Positions 35,299 through 42,700 of a stretch of DNA of 64,000 nucleotides are shown here, piece after piece. The translations under genes and the position numbers were made by a program. Source of the stretch: Brevibacillus_H sp049846925 (GTDB lineage: Bacteria; Bacillota; Bacilli; Brevibacillales; Brevibacillaceae); NCBI RefSeq assembly GCF_049846925.1, contig NZ_JBNCMT010000010.1:1-64000 (forward strand). Reading direction: 5' to 3'. Position 1 is the stretch's first letter, and every line of letters starts with the position of its first letter. The notes beneath the pieces were generated by a model, which saw only the letters and a program-made list of their open reading frames with translations, ran no database searches and was not told the origin of the DNA.

Positions 35299-36675
35299 CT
35301 ATTTACCTGAGACGTCCAGATGTTCGGACTCTTGCTTTTCTGACACTTTCTTATCTGGTTTCTTATCCTTTTGCTCTTTTCGAACGTCAGCTAACGATTT
35401 TACTTTGGTTTCGTTGATACGTTCGTTGCGCTTAAGGCCAGTTGGTTCCAGGTTGTTTGCTTCATCCTTCATCAATGCTGCAATTCCTACGTTTTTGCCT
35501 TGTGCTGTCTGACAGTATTCACAGTTGTCGGCATCATGTGCGTGGTAGTTCTTTGGCTCCGGATAGGCAGTGATGACACCTTCGAAATTGCGCAGAACTA
35601 CTTTTTCAGAAGATTGAGAGATGATGTAGTTCGGCATCACCGGGATCTTACCGCCACCATGCGGAGCATCGACTACGAAGGTTGGCACCGCATAACCGGA
35701 TGTATGACCACGGAGATGTTCGATTATTTCAATCCCTTTGGTGACAGGTGCCCGGAAGTGGCCAATTCCCTCGGAAAGGTCGCACTGATAAATGTAGTAC
35801 GGACGCACACGAATTTTAACCAGGTCTTGCACTAACTTCTTCATGGTGTGCGGGCAATCGTTAATGCCAGAGAGGATAACGGATTGGTTCCCCAACGGTA
35901 CACCTACGTTAGCCAGCATTTCACAGGCTTTTTTGGCTTCTGGCGTAATTTCACGAGGGTGATTAAAGTGAGTATTGAGCCAGATTGGATGATACTTTTT
36001 GAGCATATTGCAAAGATTTTCAGTGATACGTTGTGGGAATACAACAGGTGCACGCGTACCAATCCGAATAATCTCTACATGCGGAATCGCACGCAAGCTA
36101 CTGATGATATACTCCAGAATTCGGTCGTTAATTAACAGACCGTCTCCGCCTGACAACAGGACATCACGAACCTCTGGGTGACTGCGAACATATTCGATAC
36201 AGGCATCCAGTTGCTTTTTGGGAACGCCCATGCCTACCTGACCGGAGAAGCGACGGCGAGTACAGTAACGGCAATACATCGAGCATTGATTGGTCACAAG
36301 GAACAAAACACGGTCCGGGTAACGGTGGGTAAGCCCTGGCACCGGAGAATCCTGGTCCTCATGCAATGGATCTTCCATGTCATATTTGGTTCGTACCATT
36401 TCACTGGATAATGGAACGGATTGCTTACGCACAGGGTCAGTTGGATCATCCGGGTCCATCAACAACGCATAGTACGGCGTAATATTCAGCGGAATTGTCA
36501 TATTGGAAATCCGAACGCCCTCTTCTTCTTCCGGGGTCAGATTAATTACCTGCTTGAGCTCATCTACCGTGCGGATGGTATGCGTTAACTGCCACATCCA
36601 GTCATTCCACTGTTCATCGGTCACATCTTTCCACAACTCAATTTGTCGCCAATCTCTTGTTTGCGCTATTGTCAT
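35299..36675 (-). CDS. kamA: Lysine 2,3-aminomutase
   Basis: Radical SAM, PLP-dependent enzyme of 458 residues that converts L-lysine to beta-lysine. The cluster motif is C131-SMY-C135-RY-C138. The PLP-lysine motif is the PHGGGK segment and the zinc-site pair is NCEYC near the C terminus. The last 50 or so residues are a charged, probably disordered K/E tail, as in Bacillus YodO. Start ATG 36675 follows AAGGGGG. Transcription very probably starts from a sigma-54 promoter at 36734-36751. The sigma-54 activator is encoded immediately upstream. Confidence 0.93.
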   Translation of the reverse strand: MTIAQTRDWRQIELWKDVTDEQWNDWMWQLTHTIRTVDELKQVINLTPEEEEGVRISNMTIPLNITPYYALLMDPDDPTDPVRKQSVPLSSEMVRTKYDMEDPLHEDQDSPVPGLTHRYPDRVLFLVTNQCSMYCRYCTRRRFSGQVGMGVPKKQLDACIEYVRSHPEVRDVLLSGGDGLLINDRILEYIISSLRAIPHVEIIRIGTRAPVVFPQRITENLCNMLKKYHPIWLNTHFNHPREITPEAKKACEMLANVGVPLGNQSVILSGINDCPHTMKKLVQDLVKIRVRPYYIYQCDLSEGIGHFRAPVTKGIEIIEHLRGHTSGYAVPTFVVDAPHGGGKIPVMPNYIISQSSEKVVLRNFEGVITAYPEPKNYHAHDADNCEYCQTAQGKNVGIAALMKDEANNLEPTGLKRNERINETKVKSLADVRKEQKDKKPDKKVSEKQESEHLDVSGK

Positions 36676-36733
36676 GGGAAATCCCCCTTCTATCAGGTAA
36701 AGTTTTTCTGGAAACTTTTATGATAAAAGGAAG

Positions 36734-36751
36734 TTGCAATCCTCATGCCAA
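36734..36751 (-). promoter_or_regulatory. Sigma-54 (-24/-12) promoter of kamA
   Basis: On the minus strand TTGGCAT-GAGGA-TTGCAA matches the sigma-54 consensus TTGGCAC-N5-TTGC(A/T) with one change. The GG and GC dinucleotides are separated by the required 10 bases. The start would be near 36724, giving a leader of about 48 bases. Confidence 0.75.
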
Positions 36752-36817
36752 CCTATCGAAAGATTCAGAATATGCTGTCCAATAGGGTTTTTCTATTTTG
36801 TATCCATTTGGAAACGG

Positions 36818-38278
36818 TTACAATTCTGCCGAATTTTCGGCACCGCTTTCTTCTCCTATTGCTTCATGAAGCTGTGTCAGCTTGTATTGAAGTGTTTGTC
36901 GGGGGATTCCCAATCGTTCCGCTGCTTGCTTGATATTTCCGTTTGTCAGGTAAAGGGCCCGTTTGATCAACCTCTCTTCGGTCTCTCGCAGTGCTTCGCG
37001 AAGATTTGGGAGATCCGTTTCCCCCTCCTGATGCAGATGAACAGTCTCGTGCTTTCCTTGCATCCGCTCCACGAAGTGATAAGGTAGATGCTCTGCTTTG
37101 ATGCTATCTCCTTCAACCAGATTCATCGCAGCCTCTATGGTATGCTCCAACTCCCTGACATTTCCCGGCCAGTCGTATTGACGGAAATACTGCTCCACCA
37201 CCTGCTCCACTTTTATAATCTGCATGTGAAACAATTGGTTGTATTTTTCGATAAAATGCCTGGTTAATAGCGGGATGTCTTCCTTTCGTTTGCGCAGGGG
37301 TGGAATCTCAAAAGAAACGACATTCAAGCGATAGTACAAATCAGGACGCAGCAACCCCCGTTTGACTACAGCAGTGGGCTCTTCGTTCATCGCCGCAATG
37401 ACACGTACATCAACCTGAACAGACTTCATGCTGCCGATTCGCCTGATTTGTCCGTCTTGCAGCACTCGAAGCAGTTTTGCCTGCAGATCAAGCGGCATGC
37501 TGTTTAGTTCATCGAGAAACAGTGTTCCGCCATTTGCCAGTTCAAATAGTCCTGGTCTGTCTTCCGCTCCTGTAAAGCTGCCTTTGGTCGTTCCAAACAG
37601 GATCCCCTCCAGTAGGGAAGCAGGCAGTGCCGCGCAATTCTGGGCAATAAATGCGTGGACATGTCGGTTGGAAGCTTGATGAATAGACTGAACCAGCAGC
37701 TCTTTTCCCGTCCCTGTCTCTCCGTAAATAAGCACGGGAGAATGGGTCCGTGCCGCTCTTCTTGCCCTATCGATTACCTGTTTAAGGGTATTGCTGCTCG
37801 TGAGAATATCTTCAAAACGGTAGTTTACCCCGTCCATTTCAGTTTTTTTCTTTTTCTTCGACTTGCCTACTTGTGCTTGCAAATCAAGAACACGGTCTGA
37901 CAGCTCACGAAGCTTGCGAATGTCCTTCGCTACTTCAACCGCACCCACCAAGCGGTTTTCTACATAGACAGGCAGCGTCGTATTGACTGTCTCCACATGA
38001 ACCCCTCGCCAGTTGGTGTATGTTTGCGTTTGGTTGTAAATGGGCTTGCCATTGACGATCACCTGATGAAGTGTACTGGACTCTTCGGACAGAGACGGAA
38101 AAACTTCCAGCAGAGGCTTTCCCAGCACTTCCTCAGCCGTTAAGCCATCTAGTTCCGCTGCTACGTGATTATAAAAAATGGAGATTCCTCTAGCATCTAC
38201 CACGTGAATTCCTTCATCAATCGTGCCAAGTATCGCTTTCAGCATCTCAACTGTATCAGACATAGGTAGTCTATCCAT
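36818..38278 (-). CDS. Sigma-54-dependent transcriptional activator
   Basis: RocR-like enhancer-binding protein, 486 residues from ATG 38278, 5 bases after GGGAGGG. An in-frame start 13 codons upstream lacks a site. An N-terminal PAS domain (about 5-110) senses the signal. The AAA+ domain follows with Walker A GETGTGKE, the sigma-54 contact loop GSFTGA (usual form GAFTGA) and FLDELNSM. A Fis-type HTH at the C terminus reads GNIKQAAERLGIPRQTLQYK. It is directly upstream of kamA and almost certainly activates it. The inducer is probably lysine or a related metabolite, which is inference. Confidence 0.9.
   Translation of the reverse strand: MDRLPMSDTVEMLKAILGTIDEGIHVVDARGISIFYNHVAAELDGLTAEEVLGKPLLEVFPSLSEESSTLHQVIVNGKPIYNQTQTYTNWRGVHVETVNTTLPVYVENRLVGAVEVAKDIRKLRELSDRVLDLQAQVGKSKKKKKTEMDGVNYRFEDILTSSNTLKQVIDRARRAARTHSPVLIYGETGTGKELLVQSIHQASNRHVHAFIAQNCAALPASLLEGILFGTTKGSFTGAEDRPGLFELANGGTLFLDELNSMPLDLQAKLLRVLQDGQIRRIGSMKSVQVDVRVIAAMNEEPTAVVKRGLLRPDLYYRLNVVSFEIPPLRKRKEDIPLLTRHFIEKYNQLFHMQIIKVEQVVEQYFRQYDWPGNVRELEHTIEAAMNLVEGDSIKAEHLPYHFVERMQGKHETVHLHQEGETDLPNLREALRETEERLIKRALYLTNGNIKQAAERLGIPRQTLQYKLTQLHEAIGEESGAENSAEL
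36827..36842. promoter_or_regulatory. Candidate activator-binding site upstream of the kamA promoter
   Basis: Seven-base arms TGCCGAA/TTCGGCA around two bases form a perfect inverted repeat about 100 bp upstream of the kamA start site, the normal place for a sigma-54 enhancer. It overlaps the last codons of the activator gene. Confidence 0.45.
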
Positions 38279-38369
38279 CAGGCCCTCCCAACAAAAAAGT
38301 AACAAACCTGGATTCACTGGTGCTGGACATGCTGCCGAAAAATTGTCAACTGTGCCAAATTTCTGGCAT

Positions 38370-38759
38370 TTAGCTATATCGCTCTACTTGAAACGCTAGA
38401 AACAATGTGTAGAGCAGGTGGCCTAGCAGCCAGATGATACATGCAGCGATTGAAACAGGCTGACCGCTTGCCCATGAAAACGGGAAAAAGATCAAAAAGA
38501 AAAAGAGTACCCATAAGGTGACGTATCGCAACACATTGCGGCGAACCGGATAAAAATAGGCAAAAATGGCCGTTACCACAATGGATAGCAGCAAATGAAT
38601 TCCCAGTTCCAAAATGGAAGGAAGATTGGCAAGCGCTGGTACGTAACCTACATCAATCAGGACCTGAAACGTTGTGGTCTGAAACAATCCGTCACATAAT
38701 GCCAGAAAAGCAGCAAGCAATAGCCCTGCCAACAACCCGTTTGTGAACGAAAAAGCCAT
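38370..38759 (-). CDS. Small integral membrane protein of unknown function
   Basis: A 129-residue protein with four predicted transmembrane helices (about 5-25, 48-68, 76-98 and 104-122) and short polar loops. Start ATG 38759 follows AAAGGGGAAGG. I recognise no family. It stands alone between the sigma-54 activator gene and the DUF1934 gene, on the same strand, without a clear terminator on either side. Confidence 0.65.
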   Translation of the reverse strand: MAFSFTNGLLAGLLLAAFLALCDGLFQTTTFQVLIDVGYVPALANLPSILELGIHLLLSIVVTAIFAYFYPVRRNVLRYVTLWVLFFFLIFFPFSWASGQPVSIAACIIWLLGHLLYTLFLAFQVERYS

Positions 38760-38802
38760 CTTCCTTCCCCTTTCTGCAAAACCGCTTTAATGAAACAACT
38801 GC

Positions 38803-39213
38803 TTATTGATATGCGATGTCGTATTGCAACTGTATCTCCCCTGCGTATTGTTCATTTAACCATAGCTGATACCCGATCTGTATTTGTGTGGGGCCGTTGC
38901 CATTCTCTTGAATTTTCAACTTGTTGGTATGAATCTCCATGATGTACGCCAAGTAAGGTGTCACATAACGTGTTGTATGGCTCTGCCCTTTGTGGAAAAC
39001 CTGTTTCATTTGAACAGACCCTTGTCGCAGTAAAGTAATCTCTTGTGCGTTCACTTTCAGCACGGTGGAAACATCTTCTTCGCTATTTTCTTTAAACGCA
39101 AAGTACCAGGATTCCTGTTTTTTCGTTGCTTTTGCCTGATAAGTATGAACCGTTTCTTCCGTCTGACCGTCTAGTGTTTGTTTGCTTTTCAACTGAATGA
39201 TCGCTTTATCCAT
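38803..39213 (-). CDS. ywiB: DUF1934 (YwiB-like) beta-barrel protein
   Basis: Cytoplasmic protein of 136 residues in the DUF1934 family, small calycin-like beta-barrels of unknown function. The start ATG 39213 (MDKAIIQLKSKQTLDGQTEE) has GAGG 6 bases upstream and follows the MFS gene by 22 bases; longer in-frame extensions would overlap that gene. Typical parts are the alternating hydrophobic strands and TRYVTPYLAYIMEIHTNKL. In B. subtilis ywiB is found in the same general region. Confidence 0.75.
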   Translation of the reverse strand: MDKAIIQLKSKQTLDGQTEETVHTYQAKATKKQESWYFAFKENSEEDVSTVLKVNAQEITLLRQGSVQMKQVFHKGQSHTTRYVTPYLAYIMEIHTNKLKIQENGNGPTQIQIGYQLWLNEQYAGEIQLQYDIAYQ

Positions 39214-39235
39214 GTGATGCCTCGTCTCCATTTGT

Positions 39236-40474
39236 TCATTGTTCTGTTGTCCTAATTGTACCACGTTCGCCCACCAGAAGAATACGCATCGAATAGTAAC
39301 ATCCGATCGCTCCGGCAAAAACCAGAACGGCTAAAATCAGATACCCCGTTCCCGCTCCCGTCCAATCAACCAAAACGGTAAAAAGTCCTAACAATAGAAG
39401 CCTCATCAACATCCCAATGGACTGAAAAAAACTTAATACTCGTCCCATATGCTCTTTCGGAACCATCCTCATGTACAGATTCTGCCTGACTAAACGGACG
39501 GAGGCATTTCCCCAACCTAAGAATGTAGTCAAGAATACGAACATCCAACCATACGGGAGCGCTACAATACATACCAGCGTAAGTGCAAAAAGCATCATAT
39601 TCGCAATCATGGCCCGCATATTACCCACTTTTTCGCTTAATCGAATGATCAAAAAGCCTGCAGCAACCGCACCAATCGCATAAGTCATTTCATGGGCAGA
39701 AAAGATGATGACATCCGCTTTGAGAGTCTGACTAACAAACACAGGTGCAAGCAAATTCCCAACCATTACAGCGACAAACGGCAAAAATGCAGTAATTCCA
39801 AAGAGGACAAACCCTTTTTTCTCACGTACAAAAATCCAACTGTCACCCAGTTGGTGCAACCAGTTTTTTCTTCCGTTTGCCTGATTTCGTTTGTTCAACG
39901 TAAACGTGTAGTTCATCCGTGACAAGAGAAAGAAAGCAAACAAATACGTCAAGGCGTCAAACAACAAGACAAATGGCAAGCCCATGGATTCCAAGATGAT
40001 CCCGGAAATCCCTCCTGCTAAAACACTTGCTGTTTGCGATTCAATTTCAAGGAGACTATTGATGGAGTTATAATGCCGGTCGGCAAAACTCTCCTGAACA
40101 AGCGCAGATTGAGTAGGGTAATGAACTTGCATGATTAGATTGGTAACCAGAAAGACACCGATCAGCATCCACTGATTGTAGTCTGCTGTGTAGCCCCATA
40201 ATGCGCACAGGCCAATCACAATGAATCCAGCGGCATTAATTTGCAGTAATATATTTTTACGGGAGTAGCGATCAATCAGCGTACCAATGTAAGGAACGAT
40301 GAAAAAACTGAGAACGGCGGAGATGAACATGGTGGAACCCAACACTTGAGCCGATCCAGATTCTTTCACGAGATGCCATGAGATTCCAATCATACTCATT
40401 CCTACACCAAATCCTGAAAACAAATTGGAGTAGAACAACTTTTGAAAATCAGGCTGTCGGAATACTTCTTTCAT
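39236..40474 (-). CDS. Major facilitator superfamily exporter
   Basis: Twelve-helix transporter of 412 residues. The opening FRQPDFQKLFYSNLFSGFG and the loop GTLIDRYSRKNIL (motif A variant near residue 64) place it in the macrolide/enterobactin-exporter-like MFS branch (MFS_3). The substrate is unknown. Start ATG 40474 follows AGGGGGT. The DUF1934 gene begins 22 bases after its stop, so the two are probably co-transcribed. Confidence 0.85.
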   Translation of the reverse strand: MKEVFRQPDFQKLFYSNLFSGFGVGMSMIGISWHLVKESGSAQVLGSTMFISAVLSFFIVPYIGTLIDRYSRKNILLQINAAGFIVIGLCALWGYTADYNQWMLIGVFLVTNLIMQVHYPTQSALVQESFADRHYNSINSLLEIESQTASVLAGGISGIILESMGLPFVLLFDALTYLFAFFLLSRMNYTFTLNKRNQANGRKNWLHQLGDSWIFVREKKGFVLFGITAFLPFVAVMVGNLLAPVFVSQTLKADVIIFSAHEMTYAIGAVAAGFLIIRLSEKVGNMRAMIANMMLFALTLVCIVALPYGWMFVFLTTFLGWGNASVRLVRQNLYMRMVPKEHMGRVLSFFQSIGMLMRLLLLGLFTVLVDWTGAGTGYLILAVLVFAGAIGCYYSMRILLVGERGTIRTTEQ

Positions 40475-40571
40475 AGCACTTACCCCCTAAATACTTCCGT
40501 TCATAGATGGTAAACAACAAACAATATTTTTGCAAACAAAAATAATTAAAATATTCTGTAGCTCATGTACT

Positions 40572-40603
40572 CAAAAAAGAGTGCTCCTGAATCGGGGCAC
40601 TCT
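40572..40603 (-). terminator. Intrinsic terminator after speB
   Basis: Stem GAGTGC/GCACTC (40579-40584 and 40597-40602) followed on the minus strand by TTTTTTGA. It ends the speE-speB transcript. Confidence 0.85.
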
Positions 40604-40625
40604 TCTTGTTTGTTATTTCAGTAAG

Positions 40626-41495
40626 TTATTTAACGAAGCCCAAGATCAATTCACGAACCATCTTGGAAGCAACGATTTGGGTCATCTCGCTGTTGTCATA
40701 AATCGGAGCAACCTCTACAAGGTCACACCCTACCACATTTGCACCGTTTTGAGCCATGAAGTGAATGGTATCAAGCAGTTCACGGGAAGTGATGCCGCCC
40801 GCTTCAGTTGTTCCCGTACCAGGAGCAGCAGATGGATCAAGCACATCAATATCAATAGTCAGGTAGATCGGACGATTTCCGATGGTAGGAAGCACTTTTT
40901 TCACTGGCTCCAATACATCGAATTTGTACAGGTGCATGTTTTCTTTCGCCCACTCGAACTCTTCCTTCAAACCACTGCGGATCCCGAAGGAGTAAACGTT
41001 TTTGCCACCCATCAAGTCACACGCTTTTTTGATTGGAGTGGAGTGAGAATAAGGATATCCTTCGTAGCTGTCACGCAAGTCAGTATGTGCATCGAAGTGG
41101 AAGATTACAAGATCCTGGTACTTCTCGTACATTGCTTGAATAACCGGCCATGTAACGAGGTGCTCTCCACCCAAGCCAATCGGCATTTTGTTGTCAGCAA
41201 GCACTTTGCTTACGAAAGAACGGATCGCATCAATACTTCCTTCCACGTTTCCGAACGGGAGAGGAATGTCGCCAGCATCGAAGTATTTCACTTCTTCTAA
41301 TAGACGATCAAGATATGGGCTGTACTCTTCTAAACCAACAGAAACCTCACGAATACGGGCAGGACCGAAACGGGAGCCTGGACGAAAGCTAACTGTCCAG
41401 TCCATTGGCATACCGTAAATAACTGCCTGACTTTCTTCGTAGTTCTGGTGACTGCGAATAAACACGTTACCGGAATATGCTTCATCAAAACGCAT
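40626..41495 (-). CDS. speB: Agmatinase
   Basis: Hydrolyses agmatine to putrescine and urea. The ureohydrolase metal site is complete: GGEH near 109-112, FHFDAHTDLRD near 133 and DIDVLDP near 214. At 289 residues it has the agmatinase length. It begins 13 bases after the speE stop codon with GGAGG upstream and is followed by a strong terminator. With speE it forms the Bacillus-type route agmatine to putrescine to spermidine. Confidence 0.94.
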   Translation of the reverse strand: MRFDEAYSGNVFIRSHQNYEESQAVIYGMPMDWTVSFRPGSRFGPARIREVSVGLEEYSPYLDRLLEEVKYFDAGDIPLPFGNVEGSIDAIRSFVSKVLADNKMPIGLGGEHLVTWPVIQAMYEKYQDLVIFHFDAHTDLRDSYEGYPYSHSTPIKKACDLMGGKNVYSFGIRSGLKEEFEWAKENMHLYKFDVLEPVKKVLPTIGNRPIYLTIDIDVLDPSAAPGTGTTEAGGITSRELLDTIHFMAQNGANVVGCDLVEVAPIYDNSEMTQIVASKMVRELILGFVK

Positions 41496-41508
41496 GGTAT
41501 CGATCCTC

Positions 41509-42348
41509 CTAGTCGCGAGTCAATTCAGCCACGAATTTAGGCAGTTTGAACACGGAGTGATGAATTTCAGGTGAATAGTATTTGGTATCAAGATCTTTGA
41601 TTTTGGTAGCGTCCACTTCCAATGGATCATGTTGCTTGGAAGCGATGGTGAAGCTCCACAGTCCAGATGGATAGGTTGGAATGCTAACAGTATACAAACG
41701 AGTTACTGGGAAGATGGAGCTTAAATCTTTGTAAACACGTTTGATCAGGTCACGGTTAAACCAAGGAGATTCCGTTTGAGCAACCATGATGCCATCTGGT
41801 TTCAGTGCATCGTGGATCCCTTGATAGAAGCCTTTTTCGAACAAACCAACTGCTGGTCCAACAGGCTCAGTAGAGTCAACCATGATGACATCGTATTCGC
41901 CTTTGTGATCGTGGATGTGTTTGATTCCGTCAATTACTTGTACATCGACACGAGGATTGCCTGTCAATGCGCTAGCAATATCCGGGAAGTATTTTTTACA
42001 AGATTCAATTACACCGCCGTCGATTTCAGCCAAAACTGCTTTTTCAACAGAAGCATGCTTCACGATTTCACGGATTGCTCCGCCATCGCCACCACCGACT
42101 ACCAATACTTTCTTTGGATTAGGGTGTGTATTGAGGGCAACGTGAGTAATCATTTCGTGGTAAACGAACTCATCCACATCAGTAGTCATGACCATTCCGT
42201 CAAGAACCAGCATGCGTCCGAATTGTTTGGTAGTGAAGATATCGATTTTTTGAAAATCAGTCTGCTCTGTATATAAAGTATCTGTAACCTTTGTTGTAAT
42301 TCCGTGATTTTGGGTTTGTTTTTCGGTGTACCACAATTCCATTTCCAT
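41509..42348 (-). CDS. speE: Spermidine synthase
   Basis: Transfers aminopropyl from decarboxylated SAM to putrescine. The 279-residue product has the dcSAM site VLVVGGGDGG near 81-90, the catalytic DSTEPVGPA near 151 and the family N-terminal beta-barrel. Start ATG 42348 lies 7 bases after GAGGAGG. It heads the speE-speB operon. A leader of about 155 bases with several stem-loops precedes it, which is longer than the coding needs explain. Confidence 0.95.
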   Translation of the reverse strand: MEMELWYTEKQTQNHGITTKVTDTLYTEQTDFQKIDIFTTKQFGRMLVLDGMVMTTDVDEFVYHEMITHVALNTHPNPKKVLVVGGGDGGAIREIVKHASVEKAVLAEIDGGVIESCKKYFPDIASALTGNPRVDVQVIDGIKHIHDHKGEYDVIMVDSTEPVGPAVGLFEKGFYQGIHDALKPDGIMVAQTESPWFNRDLIKRVYKDLSSIFPVTRLYTVSIPTYPSGLWSFTIASKQHDPLEVDATKIKDLDTKYYSPEIHHSVFKLPKFVAELTRD

Positions 42349-42514
42349 TCGTAAAACCTCCTCTTATGTTTAAAAACTAGGCTGCTGTCATTTAGGGACC
42401 TTGGCAAAGCAAGCCTTTGGGTGAAAGCGGAGCCTTACTAAATTAAAGAAAGCTTCCCAATCGAAGCTTTGTACTACTGCAATTAGGTACATTCATTTTT
42501 ACATACCAAATTGA
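42349..42514 (-). promoter_or_regulatory. Structured leader of speE
   Basis: The speE transcript should begin near 42508. Its 5' part holds a perfect 8-bp hairpin AAAGCTTC/GAAGCTTT (42470-42463 and 42456-42449) followed by CTTTAATTT. The later part holds an outer stem AGGCT/AGCCT enclosing CAAAG-GCTTG-CTTTG and followed by TTTTT just before the ribosome site. It matches no riboswitch class I know; it may be an attenuator. Confidence 0.45.
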
Positions 42515-42542
42515 ATTATAGTGGCTACCATACAAAATGCAA
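42515..42542 (-). promoter_or_regulatory. Vegetative promoter of speE
   Basis: TTGCAT (42542-42537), 16 bases, TATAAT (42520-42515) on the minus strand; a good sigma-A match. Confidence 0.65.
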
Positions 42543-42580
42543 GTAAATTTTCTCTCACAAAGTAAATTCTACTAGTTGGA

Positions 42581-42610
42581 GTATACGGAATAGTAGATTT
42601 TCCCATACTG
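42581..42610 (+). promoter_or_regulatory. Possible forespore (sigma-G/F) promoter of the PBP gene
   Basis: GTATA (42581-42585), 18 bases, CATACTG (42604-42610) matches the sigma-G pattern GYATR-N18-CATNHTA except at the last base. B. subtilis pbpG, the gene at this position, is forespore-expressed. Confidence 0.45.
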
Positions 42611-42700
42611 ACTACTATCATCAGTCTCTTCCATTATGCCCGAATTGGAAAGAATTCTTACGCCATACCTAGTTAGATGCGGGAAACAAAGGATGTGAAA

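Noticed and set aside
35299..35460. Charged C-terminal tail of KamA as a novel fusion
   Set aside because: Similar K/E-rich tails occur in Bacillus YodO-type aminomutases, so it is ordinary for the family.
40530..41300. Plus-strand open frame of 256 codons opposite speB
   Set aside because: Lies antisense to a well-conserved agmatinase gene, has no ribosome site, and its product resembles no family; it is a frame shadow.
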